From Oscillatoria princeps RMCB-10 (GTDB taxonomy: Bacteria > Cyanobacteriota > Cyanobacteriia > Cyanobacteriales > Oscillatoriaceae): a stretch of 64,000 bases of DNA. This document shows positions 29,380-40,746 of the stretch, one piece after another; position 1 is the first letter of the stretch; each line of letters opens with the position of its first letter. Under the pieces are notes generated by a model. It was given only the letters and a program-made list of their open reading frames with translations. It was not told where the DNA came from and did not search any database. The DNA is taken from contig JAHHHT010000021.1 of assembly GCA_019359235.1 (NCBI GenBank), positions 1-64,000 of the forward strand, given 5' to 3'. The position numbers were made by a program, and so were the translations under genes.

Positions 29380-32300
29380 TTAGCGCACCCATTCCAGGAC
29401 AGCTTCTTCCTTAGTGTTAGTATTCCGTGATGGGGTTTCGCGGGTAAAGTTCATGTGGATCGAGCGGATTTGCTCGCCATCAGCCGCCACTGCCATGATT
29501 GGGTAGTCGAGCAGTCCATCCTTGAAGGACATCTGGAAGCGGAAGGTGCCATCGGGATTCAGCTTAATCGGACGCCCGCCAATCGTCACGGTAGCATCAG
29601 GTTCGGTAGCGCCGTAAACAATCAGCTCAGCATCGGCAATCAGCCAGAACTGGCGAGGGCGAATCGGCGGTTGCGAGGCAGCGAAGCCAGCGCCGGACAT
29701 GGTAAGACCGGACACCGTAGGAATGGCCCACATTCCCAGTCCCGAAGCGAAGACATAGGAGCTCAGACCCTGTTCGGAGATCATCTGGCCAGAGCCGGTT
29801 ACCATCTCGTAGGAGCTGGCTGCCATCTGGTAGGAACTCGGAGCCATCTCGTAAGAACTCACGGCGTAGGAGCTCGGAGCCATCTCGTAAGAACTCACGG
29901 CGTAGGAGCTCGGAGCCATCTCGTAAGAACTCACGGCGTAGGAGCTCGGAACCTGGGCGTAGGAACTCACGGCATAAGAACTCGGCACCTGGGCGTAGGA
30001 ACTCACGGCATAAGAACTCGGCACCTGGGCGTAGGAACTCACGGCATAAGAACTCGGCACCTGGGCGTAGGAACTCACGGCATAAGAACTCGGCACCTGG
30101 GCAAAGGAACTCACCGCATAGGAGGTGGGAACTTGCGCGAAGGAACTCACCGCATAGGAGGTGGGAACTTGCGCGAAGGAACTCACCGCATAGGAGGTGG
30201 GAACTTGCGCGAAGGAACTGACTCCCACCTGCGCCGAACCCGGAACCTGGGCGAAGGAACTCACCGCATAGGAGCTGGGAACCAGGGCGTATGAGCTCAC
30301 CGCATAGGAGGTGGGTACAGTCTCAAAGGAACTGACTCCCACCTGCGCCGAACCCGGAACCTGGGCAAAGGAACTGACGGCGTAGGAGCTGGGAACCTGG
30401 GCGAAGGAACTGACTCCCACCTGCGCCGAACCCGGAACCTGGGCGAAGGAACTGACGGCGTAGGAGCTGGGAACCCCGGCGAAGGAACTGACTCCCACCT
30501 GCGCCGAACCTGGAACCTGGGCGAAGGAACTGACGGCGTAGGAGCTGGGAACCCCGGCGAAGGAACTGACTCCCACCTGCGCCGAACCCGGAACCTGGGC
30601 GAAGGAACTGACGGCGTAGGAGCTGGGAACCCCGGCGAAGGAACTGACTCCCACCTGCGCCGAACCCGGAACCTGGGCGAAGGAACTGACGGCGTAGGAG
30701 CTGGGAACCTGGGCGTATGAGCTCACTGCATAGGAGCTGGAAACAGTCTCGAAGGAACTGACTCCCACTTGCGCCGAACCCGGAACCTGGGCGAAGGAAC
30801 TCACCGCATAGGAGCTGGGTACAGTCTCAAAGGAACTGACTCCCACCTGCGCCGAACCCGGAACCTGGGCGAAGGAACTGACGGCGTAGGAGCTGGGAAC
30901 CTGGGCGTATGAGCTCACTGCATAGGAGCTGGAAACCGTCTCGAAGGAACTGACTCCCACCTGCGCCGAACCCGGAACTTGGGCGAAGGAACTGACGGCG
31001 TAGGAGCTGGAAACCGTCTCGAAGGAACTGACTCCCACCTGCGCCGAACCCGGAACTTGGGCGAAGGAACTGACGGCGTAGGAGCTGGGAACCCCGGCGA
31101 AGGAACTGACTCCCACCTGCGCCGAACCCGGAACTTGGGCGAAGGAACTGACGGCGTAGGAGCTGGGAACCGTCTCGAAGGAACTGACTCCCACCTGCGC
31201 CGAACCCGGAACTTGGGCGAAGGAACTGACGGCGTAGGAGCTGGGAACCCCGGCGAAGGAACTGACTCCCACCTGCGCCGAACCCGGAACTTGGGCGAAG
31301 GAACTGACGGCGTAGGAGCTGGAAACCGTCTCGAAAGAACTGACTGCCATCTGGGCCGAGCCCGGTATCATCTGGGCGGAGCCGGTCACCATTTGGCCTG
31401 AGCCGGTCACCATCTGGGCCGAGCCGGTCACCATTTGGCCTGAGCCGGTCACCATTTGGCCTGAGCCGGTCACCATTTGGCCTGAGCCGGTCACCATCTG
31501 GGCCGAGCCGGTCACCATTGGCCCGGAGCCAGTCACCATCTGGGCCGAGCCGGTCACCATCTGGGCCGAGCCGGTCACCATCTGGGCCGAGCCGGTCACC
31601 ATCTGGGCCGAGCCGGTCACCATCTGGGCCGAGCCGGTCACCATTTGCCCGGAGCCGGTCACCATTTGCCCGGAGCCGGTCACCATTTGCCCGGAGCCGG
31701 TCACCATTTGCCCGGAGCCGGTCACCATTTGCCCGGAGCCGGTCACCATTTGGGCCGAGCCGGTCACCATCTGGGCCGAGCCGGTCACCATCTGGGCGGA
31801 ACCGGTCACCATTTGCCCGGAGCCGGTCACCATTTGCCCGGAGCCGGTCACCATTTGCCCGGAGCCGGTCACCATTTGCCCGGAGCCGGTCACCATTTGG
31901 CCGGAGCCGGTCACCATTTGGCCGGAGCCGGTCACCATTTGGCCGGAGCCGGTCACCATTTGGCCGGAGCCGGTCACCATTTGGCCGGAGCCGGTCACCA
32001 TTTGGCCGGAGCCGGTCACCATCTGGGCCGAGCCGGTCACCATCTGGGCCGAGCCGGTCACCATCTGGGCCGAGCCGGTCACCATTTGGCCGGAGCCGGT
32101 CACCATCTCGAAGGAGCTCACCTGCTGCATGGAGCCGAACAGAGAGCCGGCTTGCCGCGCTCGCTCGGCGCTTTGAGCGAGGCCAAATATTTCTTCATAG
32201 ATGGCCGAGCTACGCCTGCCGGGGGCAACAAGTTCTAGGAACTTCTTACCGCGCAGTTCTTCTTCCCAGCCAATGGTGAGGAATTTCTCTTCAATCCAAT

Positions 32301-32904
32301 CGGAGGGATAAATCGGCGGAACGTGCGCCGCCGCAGAACGAGCCAAGACGAGCCACCGGCCATCAGCGCAGCGGTAGCCGATCTCGATGGCATAGTCGCG
32401 ATCGCTGACGGGGATGGGCAAGTACCACTCGCGGGCCAGCTCGTCGCAGGGGTATTCCTGAATGCTGTGAGGGCTTTGGAAGTTGAGGTTAAGGTCGGTA
32501 ACGTCGTAGAGGCGGAGAGCCAGCTGTTGGCCCCCCTGCTGGCGCAATTCTTGTTTGCGCTCATTGGTAACATCCCAGTAGGCGTAGGCCCATTGCGGAT
32601 CGCGCGGCATCAGCACAATCCGGCTCACACCATAGCCAGCTGGCAGCTCCGCCAACCCCTGATCGACGGATGCAAGACTGTCGGCGGTGCGATCTTCTTG
32701 ACCGAGTTCAAATTTTGCAGCTTCCACTTCTTCTTGCGCCTCCAAGTTACGAGATTGACTGGGTTTGGTGCGTTGTATCTCTTGAATGGCAGCCAGCAGT
32801 TGCGACTTGCGCATCCGGCTATAGCGAGAGATGCCGTATTCGCTGGCAACTTTTCGCAGTTGCCGCAATGTCATCTCATCCATTGGTGGTCGTTCTTTTG
32901 CCAT
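29380..32904 (-). CDS. DUF4912 protein with massive internal repeats, 1174 aa
   Basis: The N-terminus (residues 8-45, EMTLRQLRKVASEYGISRYSRMRKSQLLAAI) is a Rho-N/SAP-like helical motif. Residues ~88-240 match DUF4912 (RIVLMPRDPQWAYAYWDVT...RLYDVTDLNLN...). Then come about 35 tandem heptapeptides of the form QMVTGSG or QMVTGSA, and a second block of about 26- and 12-residue units (VSSFAQVPGSAQVG, VSSYAQVPSSYA). The last ~110 residues are unique again (RPRQFWLIADAELIVYGATEPDATVTIGGRPIKLNPDGTF), an Ig-like or beta-sandwich domain. GGAGG lies 7 nt before the ATG. No secretion signal or membrane helix is seen. The role is unknown. Confidence 0.88.
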   Translation of the reverse strand: MAKERPPMDEMTLRQLRKVASEYGISRYSRMRKSQLLAAIQEIQRTKPSQSRNLEAQEEVEAAKFELGQEDRTADSLASVDQGLAELPAGYGVSRIVLMPRDPQWAYAYWDVTNERKQELRQQGGQQLALRLYDVTDLNLNFQSPHSIQEYPCDELAREWYLPIPVSDRDYAIEIGYRCADGRWLVLARSAAAHVPPIYPSDWIEEKFLTIGWEEELRGKKFLELVAPGRRSSAIYEEIFGLAQSAERARQAGSLFGSMQQVSSFEMVTGSGQMVTGSAQMVTGSAQMVTGSAQMVTGSGQMVTGSGQMVTGSGQMVTGSGQMVTGSGQMVTGSGQMVTGSGQMVTGSGQMVTGSGQMVTGSGQMVTGSAQMVTGSAQMVTGSAQMVTGSGQMVTGSGQMVTGSGQMVTGSGQMVTGSGQMVTGSAQMVTGSAQMVTGSAQMVTGSAQMVTGSAQMVTGSGPMVTGSAQMVTGSGQMVTGSGQMVTGSGQMVTGSAQMVTGSGQMVTGSAQMIPGSAQMAVSSFETVSSSYAVSSFAQVPGSAQVGVSSFAGVPSSYAVSSFAQVPGSAQVGVSSFETVPSSYAVSSFAQVPGSAQVGVSSFAGVPSSYAVSSFAQVPGSAQVGVSSFETVSSSYAVSSFAQVPGSAQVGVSSFETVSSSYAVSSYAQVPSSYAVSSFAQVPGSAQVGVSSFETVPSSYAVSSFAQVPGSAQVGVSSFETVSSSYAVSSYAQVPSSYAVSSFAQVPGSAQVGVSSFAGVPSSYAVSSFAQVPGSAQVGVSSFAGVPSSYAVSSFAQVPGSAQVGVSSFAGVPSSYAVSSFAQVPGSAQVGVSSFAQVPSSYAVSSFAQVPGSAQVGVSSFETVPTSYAVSSYALVPSSYAVSSFAQVPGSAQVGVSSFAQVPTSYAVSSFAQVPTSYAVSSFAQVPTSYAVSSFAQVPSSYAVSSYAQVPSSYAVSSYAQVPSSYAVSSYAQVPSSYAVSSYAQVPSSYAVSSYEMAPSSYAVSSYEMAPSSYAVSSYEMAPSSYQMAASSYEMVTGSGQMISEQGLSSYVFASGLGMWAIPTVSGLTMSGAGFAASQPPIRPRQFWLIADAELIVYGATEPDATVTIGGRPIKLNPDGTFRFQMSFKDGLLDYPIMAVAADGEQIRSIHMNFTRETPSRNTNTKEEAVLEWVR
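29810..31371 (-). repeat. Second repeat block, 78-bp and 36-bp units
   Basis: Units coding VSSFAQVPGSAQVG..SSF(A/E)(G/T)VPSSYA alternate with shorter VSSYAQVPSSYA units. The copies are nearly identical at the DNA level, which indicates recent expansion or homogenisation. Confidence 0.9.
31372..32108 (-). repeat. 21-bp tandem repeat coding QMVTGS(G/A)
   Basis: About 35 head-to-tail 21-bp units with only one or two variable positions (Gly or Ala codon at position 7). Because the period is a multiple of three, several other frames on both strands are also open here. Confidence 0.95.
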
Positions 32905-32949
32905 GAATTGGCCTCCGATAGGTTAGACGGCAAGTAGGTCGCTCCTGAT

Positions 32950-33072
32950 TTACAGACAAGGGCGGCTGTACAGCATGCCCCCAAAGTTAGCGCTACAACT
33001 TTTTACGCCTTGTCGAGTGATGGCCTCGCGCTCGCGGGCCTCGCTTGTGTTGAAAACTGGGCCATAACTCAT
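32950..33072 (-). CDS. Possible small protein, 40 aa, ahead of the DUF4912 gene
   Basis: A short frame on the minus strand begins with ATG at 33072, with GGAGG about 6-7 nt upstream, and reads MSYGPVFNTSEARE...SCSANFGGMLYSRPCL. It ends 45 nt before the DUF4912 start. The strong ribosome site and position suggest either a real small protein or a leader peptide of the repeat-protein gene. It has two Cys and no membrane segment. I know no homolog. Confidence 0.45.
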   Translation of the reverse strand: MSYGPVFNTSEAREREAITRQGVKSCSANFGGMLYSRPCL

Positions 33073-34102
33073 CCGGGTGCCTCCCTAGTTAATAAGTCTC
33101 GTGAGTTTACATCTGGCTTGCTGTACTGAGCGGTGGCTTTCAGGGCGACCTACTCTGCCTGCTTACTCTGCTTTAGTCATAATGCAGGACTTTGCTGGCG
33201 GTCTCTGTTGAGTCACTGACTGAACATCAACCTCGCAAACAACCATCCGGTCTTCCCTTGAGGGCACTCCCGCGTGCGTCCGCTGCTATTGGCACTACCG
33301 TGTGCGCCCGCAGTGTGTGCCTCTCCCTAATCGGTAAGTGGGTAGCTTGTTTGCAACCCGGTGGCTGGGAACCGAGCTAAAATCTGTTGCTCGCTCACCA
33401 CAGGCACCAGCAGCCTGTAAGAACCTCATAACCCCCTTACAGTCAAGAGGTGAAACGATATAGTTTGCTGGTGGGGCAGGCCGGAATGCCTGCCATCAAA
33501 GCTATCAGGCGGCATATTCCAGAGGCATCTCTTTCCCTGTTTTTGTTTAACCTCTGGGTTACAACCTCGCGGGACTGGCTTTTCATCCCGGAGTCGTACC
33601 TAGAGCACTCCCTGATAAAACCTCCGTTCTCTGAGTTATCTGGTTGGGCGACTGGTCAATTGGGGTTGTATTTCTACGCCCCCGCTAACCCTTGGGACTA
33701 GCGGTGAGTTGTTGACGGCCTCCTCTGTTCAGTTTGCGGTCGCGTCCCCGGTTGGCGAATGGGTCGTGGCAGAGGCTACCACAGCGGTCTGTAGCTCCAA
33801 CACTATCTCGGTAACAGAAATGCCAGAAAATAGCTTTTCTTTGGGATCGCCGGGATCGCTTTGTTAAGTTATATGTTGCAGAAAAACTCAGGTTCGGTCA
33901 AGGGGCTGCTGGGCGGATTCTAGGCAGATTTACGCATTTACGGGAAAAATGGGGATCAAAATGTCAGGGTTCTATGACAAAACGCCCCCACCGCCACCGG
34001 CCCCTGGCCCAAATGTTAGGGTTCCATGACAAATTCAGCAAAAGCTGCGACAGGGAGCAACGGTGTGAGGAGGGAATTTAAAATTTAAAGTTAAAAATTA
34101 AA
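33073..34102. other. One-kilobase stretch without a recognised gene
   Basis: No family-like protein is visible in any frame. A frame at 33450-33701 (83 aa) has AGAGGTG before its ATG but no recognisable content. Two direct repeats of AATGT(C/T)AGGGTTC(T/C)ATGACAAA lie at about 33960-33981 and 34013-34034. Confidence 0.5.
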
Positions 34103-34142
34103 AATGCAGGGAATGAATATTTTTTTTCATTCCCTGCATTTC
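34103..34142. terminator. 16-bp perfect hairpin, probable bidirectional terminator
   Basis: AAATGCAGGGAATGAA at 34103-34118 pairs perfectly with 34127-34142 around a T-rich loop. A-rich and T-rich tracts flank it on both sides. Confidence 0.7.
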
Positions 34143-34334
34143 AGGCATTTTTAATTTTTCATTTCCCTGGCGGCTATTCACGCCGGTACGGGATATTTTG
34201 TGGAATCAAGAGATTGTCCCGCTCGCGGTGAGCGGACTAAAGCTCCTAAAGCTCCTGCAGCTCTCGGTCTCCCCGTCTCCCCCTCTTCCCAGTGTCCCGC
34301 GCTAGCGCGCAGCAGCCCCCCTTGGCAGACGCTC

Positions 34335-36692
<2,358 letters not shown>

Positions 36693-37654
36693 AGTCCACT
36701 TCCCCAGCGGTGAGCAACTAAATTAATCTATACTAACCAGCCATCCGTCTTTTCAATAGCGGCACCATTACAATCTGACGCCCAAGACCTGCGCCCGGGC
36801 ACCTCCCCCAATCGGTTACCTCGCACCCATCCTCCACGATATTATAACTTTTGGCAAGTTCGCACACCTGCTGGCTCTCTAAAGCTCGCCGGTAGCCCAC
36901 ACTACATTCTACCGGCCAGCCAATCGAGCGCGGTCTGATTTTTGGCCCATCACCCCTTGCCCGATTGGCAAGGCCGGTGGGTGCGGCTCTCTTTCCCTGC
37001 GAGGCGGACAAGTTCGAGCGAAGTTTAGATTGAGAGTGTGTTGCCGGCGATCCAGAGGCTTTGACCCCCATATCTCACCTGCACGTTCGTTGGGCCGTCA
37101 AGTGCGTTTCCCCAGATGCAGCCCGCTCTCAGAGCTAATCTTAATTTAGACACAATCAGTTTCTAGTATTGATTTCACTTGCTGCATTTATAGAAAAGCC
37201 TGATAAACTGTAGTATTATATAACCTGCAAGTCGCCCCTCCACTGGAGAGGGGTGAGAGTCCCGGTTAGCTGCTGTGCGTTCCGCCCGGAGCGCGTCTCT
37301 ACAAGACCAAAGCTCCGTGTTATTCGGAATCTGCTGTTACCCTAACCCAATAGGGGCTGCTACTGGGGCGACAGTCAAAAATAAGCAGCAAAAGGCGCAA
37401 TCCGTCGAAAACGGGCCCCATGTAGGGGCGGGTTCACCCCGGTAGGGGCGGGGCAAGCCCCGACATATCTCCTGCAAGCATTGGATATCTGTAAACCCGC
37501 CCCTACTTCTGGTGGCCTTTGAGTATTGATAACCCCGCCCCTCATCCGATAGAGGTTGTTGCAGTTTAACCATTAAGGGAAAACCTAAAAAACTGATAAG
37601 TGGAAGAATTTTTCATAAAATAACTAAACATTGTTGCAAGGGTACGAAAAATCA
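36693..37654. other. Divergent intergenic region between ftn2 and pdhA
   Basis: About 960 bp. A minus-strand frame at 36733-37071 (112 aa, with AGGTGAG just before ATG) could be a gene but matches no family I know. A hairpin CCCCTCCACTGGAGAGGGG lies at about 37234-37252, and GTAGGGGCGGG repeats occur at 37422-37505. Confidence 0.5.
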
Positions 37655-38689
37655 ATGGTTCAGGAACGGACTTTACCGCGATTTGACACTCGCACAGCAC
37701 AAATCACTAAAGAAGAAGGATTGCGGCTGTACGAAGATATGGTACTGGGGCGCTTTTTTGAGGACAAGTGCGCCGAGATGTACTACCGGGGCAAAATGTT
37801 CGGGTTTGTTCACCTCTACAATGGCCAGGAGGCCGTCTCCTCCGGCGTCATCAAGGCCATGCGCCCAGATGAGGATTATGTTTCCAGCACCTATCGCGAC
37901 CACGTCCACGCTCTCAGTGCCGGCGTGCCGGCATCCGAGGTGATGGCTGAGCTGTTTGGCAAAGCCACAGGCTGCAGCAAGGGACGAGGTGGCTCCATGC
38001 ACTTGTTCTCCGCTCAGCACCGGCTGCTGGGGGGCTATGCTTTCGTGGCGGAGGGCATCCCCGTATCCACCGGCGTGGCGTTCCAAACGAAGTACCGCCG
38101 CGAAGCTATGGGCGACGCCAGCGCCGATCAGGTGACGGCTTGCTTCTTTGGCGATGGGGCTTGCAATAATGGCCAGTTTTTTGAGTGCTTGAATATGGCT
38201 GCTCTCTGGAAACTGCCGATTTTGTTTGTCGTGGAAAATAATAAGTGGGCGATTGGCATGGCTCACGAGCGGGCTACCTCCGATCCGGAGATTTACAAGA
38301 AAGCCAGCGCGTTTGGGATGGCGGGGGTTGAGGTGGACGGCATGGACGTGCTGGCGGTCTACTCCGTCGCTCGCGAAGCAATCGCCCGGGCTCGTGCCGG
38401 TGAGGGGCCCACTTTGATTGAAGCGCTGACCTACCGCTTCCGGGGTCACTCTCTCGCCGATCCGGATGAATTGCGCTCCAAGGAAGAGAAGGAGTTCTGG
38501 TTCACCCGCGATCCGATTAAGCGCCTTGCGGCTTATCTGACTGAGCAAAATCTGGCCAACTCTGACGAGCTCAAGGCGATCGAGAAGAAGGTTCAGGCAA
38601 CCGTTGATGATGCGGTGAAGTTTGCCGAGTCAAGCCCCGAACCCGATCCGCGCGAACTCTATCGCTATATCTTTGCTGAGGATGAGTGA
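37655..38689 (+). CDS. pdhA: Pyruvate dehydrogenase E1 component, alpha subunit
   Basis: With the beta subunit, decarboxylates pyruvate using thiamine diphosphate in the pyruvate dehydrogenase complex. The ATG at 37655 gives [10 protein letters not shown], the usual cyanobacterial start; an upstream TTG is in frame but unlikely. Residues include [33 protein letters not shown], and the ThDP-binding motif [31 protein letters not shown]. Its 344 residues are normal. The beta subunit gene is not adjacent. Confidence 0.96.
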   Translation: MVQERTLPRFDTRTAQITKEEGLRLYEDMVLGRFFEDKCAEMYYRGKMFGFVHLYNGQEAVSSGVIKAMRPDEDYVSSTYRDHVHALSAGVPASEVMAELFGKATGCSKGRGGSMHLFSAQHRLLGGYAFVAEGIPVSTGVAFQTKYRREAMGDASADQVTACFFGDGACNNGQFFECLNMAALWKLPILFVVENNKWAIGMAHERATSDPEIYKKASAFGMAGVEVDGMDVLAVYSVAREAIARARAGEGPTLIEALTYRFRGHSLADPDELRSKEEKEFWFTRDPIKRLAAYLTEQNLANSDELKAIEKKVQATVDDAVKFAESSPEPDPRELYRYIFAEDE

Positions 38690-38730
38690 GGGCTTCTTCT
38701 AGCCCGCCCCTACCCCCCACAGGAACTTTC

Positions 38731-38750
38731 GCCCGCCGGCCCGGGCTTTC
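38731..38750 (+). terminator. Terminator after pdhA
   Basis: GCCCG, 6-nt loop, CGGGC, then TTTC: a short GC stem with a T/C-rich tail about 40 nt after the pdhA stop. Confidence 0.6.
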
Positions 38751-38865
38751 TCTCCAACTCTTGCTCTCTCTCGTTTCTCTCGTTCCCAGGCTGTATCGTT
38801 CCCAGCCTCAGGCTGGGAATGCCAATCAGGAGGCTCTCGCCTCCTGTCTGCCTGAGAATAAGAAC

Positions 38866-39291
38866 AGTCTGCCGGCAAAACTTTAAATTTTGTTAAATTT
38901 GACCCGCCGCGGCCAAATTTTTCCTGGGGTGGGGTTGACTTCAGCCGCCTGTGGGGATATAGTATTCATAATGGGATAGTGGCAAAAATAAAATTTTCAC
39001 GTCTATCCCATTATAAAGTAGTATACTCCCAGCTCAAAGTAGAGTCAAGCCCCAGCTGAAAAAAAATGGCGCGGGCCCAGAATTCCGGCCAATTTTTGGC
39101 TTCGCCCGCCGCCCATCTTCAAGCTGGCAGGGATTGAAGTCCACACACCGGATTGGCGCGGGAGTGCCGGTGGGGAAACAGGCTTGAGGGAGATATTGGA
39201 ATTGCCGGCACCGGCAGAAGCTCAAAGCTGTCCACAGGATGACCGGCAGTCCCCGTAATGGAGCGTGCCTGCTGTCGGGGCTACAATTAGA
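38866..39291. repeat. Convergent-promoter repeat, unit A
   Basis: The first of four tandem units of about 430 bp. Its second part (about 39061-39290) is nearly identical to unit B at an offset of 429 bp, while its first part (38866-39060) has diverged. Confidence 0.9.
38935..39048. promoter_or_regulatory. Facing promoter pair, unit A
   Basis: Plus strand: TTGACT at 38935-38940, 17 nt, TATAGT at 38958-38963. Minus strand: TTGACT at 39048-39043, 17 nt, TATACT at 39025-39020. The two point at each other; predicted start points are only about 40 bp apart. Between them lies TAATGGGATAG...CTATCCCATTA. Confidence 0.7.
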
Positions 39292-39720
39292 AAAGTCCGC
39301 CGGCAAAAGTTTAAATTTTGTTAAGTTTGACCCGCCGCGCCCAAATTTTTCACCGGGTGGGGTTGACTGTTGTCGGATCTGGGGATACACTATTTATAAT
39401 GGTAATATTGACAAAAATAAAATTTTCGCTACTATCCCATTATTTAGTAGTATACTCCCAGTTCAAGCGAGAGTCAAGCCCCAGCTCAAAAAAAATGGCG
39501 CAGGCGCAGAATTCCGGCCAATTTTTGGCTTCGCCCGCCGCCCATCTTCAAGCTGGCAGGGATTGAAGTCCACACACCGGATTGGCGCGGGAGTGCCGGT
39601 GGGGAAACAGGCTTGAGGGAGATATTGGAATTGCCGGCACCGGCAGAAGCTCAAAGCTGTCCACAGGATGACCGGCAGTCCCCGTAATGGAGCGTGCCTG
39701 CTGTCGGGGCTACAATTAGA
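39292..39720. repeat. Convergent-promoter repeat, unit B
   Basis: A 429-bp unit. Its first ~100 bp are virtually identical to unit C and its last ~230 bp to unit A. Confidence 0.92.
39363..39477. promoter_or_regulatory. Facing promoter pair, unit B
   Basis: Plus: TTGACT 39363-39368, 17 nt, TACACT 39386-39391. Minus: TTGACT 39477-39472, 17 nt, TATACT 39454-39449. The spacer sequences differ from unit A. Confidence 0.7.
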
Positions 39721-40158
39721 AAAGTCCGCCGGCAAAAGTTTAAATTTTGTTAAGTTTGACCCGCCGCGCCCAAATTTTTCACCGGGTGGGGTTGACTGTT
39801 GTCGGATCTGGGGATACACTATTTATAATGGGAATATTGCCTAAAATAAAATTTTCGCGGCTATCCCATTATTAAGTAGTATACCCCCAGCCCTTGCCAG
39901 AGTCAAGCCCCAGGGAAAAAAAATGCCGCAGGCGCAGAATTATGGCCAATTTTTGAGAACGCCCGCCGGCTGGATTGAAGCGGGCGGCGATTGAAATCGG
40001 CACAGGGATCTGGCGCGCTCGTGCCGGTGGGGAAGCGGGTGTGAGCGAGAGCAGTGGCAGATATTGGAAATGGCCGGCACCGGCAGAAGCTGAAAGTTCT
40101 CCACAGCCGGCAATGCCAGTGATGGGCAGCGTGCCGGCTGTCCCGGCTAGAATCAGAA
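39721..40158. repeat. Convergent-promoter repeat, unit C
   Basis: A 438-bp unit. Its first third matches unit B and its later part matches unit D. Confidence 0.9.
39792..39906. promoter_or_regulatory. Facing promoter pair, unit C
   Basis: Plus: TTGACT 39792-39797, 17 nt, TACACT 39815-39820. Minus: TTGACT 39906-39901, 17 nt, TATACT 39883-39878. Confidence 0.7.
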
Positions 40159-40474
40159 CAGTCTGCCGGCAAAAGTTTAAATTTTGTTAAATTTGACCCG
40201 CCGCGCCCAAATTTTTCCTGGGGTGGGGTTGACTTTTGCAGGCTGTGGGGATAGACTATTTATAATGGGAATATTGCCTAAAATAAAATTTTCGCGGCTA
40301 TCCCATTATTAAGTAGTATACCCCCAGCCCTTGCCAGAGTCAAGCCCCAGGGAAAAAAAATGCCGCAGGCGCAGAATTCCGGCCAATTTCACAGAAGAGC
40401 CCGCCGGCTGTATTGAAGCGGGCGGGGATTGAAATCGGCACAGGGATCTGGCGCGCTCGTGCCGGTGGGGTCTG
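40159..40474. repeat. Convergent-promoter repeat, unit D (truncated)
   Basis: Follows the other units until about GCCGGTGGGG at 40470, then changes into unrelated DNA coding a WD40 fragment. Confidence 0.88.
40229..40343. promoter_or_regulatory. Facing promoter pair, unit D
   Basis: Plus: TTGACT 40229-40234, 17 nt, TAGACT 40252-40257. Minus: TTGACT 40343-40338, 17 nt, TATACT 40320-40315. Confidence 0.7.
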
Positions 40475-40483
40475 AATAGAGGC

Positions 40484-40612
40484 GCAGAAATCAGCAGTCT
40501 CAGCGGTCATTCCAGAACGATTATTTCCGTCGCTTTTAGCTCAGATGGGCGAACTCTAGTAAGTGGAAGTGATGACGCGACTGTCAAGATTTGGCGGCGG
40601 GTGCCTTCCTGA
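40484..40612 (+). pseudogene. Remnant of a WD40-repeat gene (one repeat and stop)
   Basis: In frame from 40484 the DNA reads EISSLSGHSRTIISVAFSSD, then GRTLVSGSDDATVKIWRRVPS and a stop: one complete WD40 repeat and a normal C-terminal end. No start codon or upstream repeats exist; upstream is the promoter-repeat array. It is the 3' end of a lost or displaced WD40 gene and differs from the repeats of the protein at 3489-8786. Confidence 0.8.
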
Positions 40613-40746
40613 CGCCGGCAATCGGTTTTCGCTCTCGAAATTGCAGAATGGCAACAAGCAGAGTTAAGGCGGCAGTCTCCCGTTCGGTTACATAAACTGA
40701 ACACATTAGAAAAGCATTGGGTAGAGCGCGGGGCGCGGAAGGTTAG

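Noticed and set aside
31518-32279. Long plus-strand frames with SPSGPSR or GAGHHL repeats
   Set aside because: Antisense shadows of the 21-bp repeat in the DUF4912 gene, whose period keeps several frames open.
33000-33900. Remnant of an IS200/IS605 or other transposon
   Set aside because: No transposase-like peptide, terminal hairpin or target duplication could be found in any frame.
37192-37320. Structured RNA (riboswitch or group II intron start) upstream of pdhA
   Set aside because: A hairpin and GTGCG are present but no conserved riboswitch core or intron domain could be recognised.
39034-39819. Two near-identical 118-residue open frames on the minus strand inside the repeat array
   Set aside because: They start upstream of the -10 elements, have no ribosome site, and their identity simply follows from the 429-bp DNA repeat; units A-start and D do not keep the frame.
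39121-40440. GGGATTGAAGTC/GCGATTGAAATC segments in the tandem units as CRISPR repeats
   Set aside because: They recur only once per 430-bp unit, the surrounding DNA is identical rather than variable spacer, and no hairpin repeat of constant length is present.
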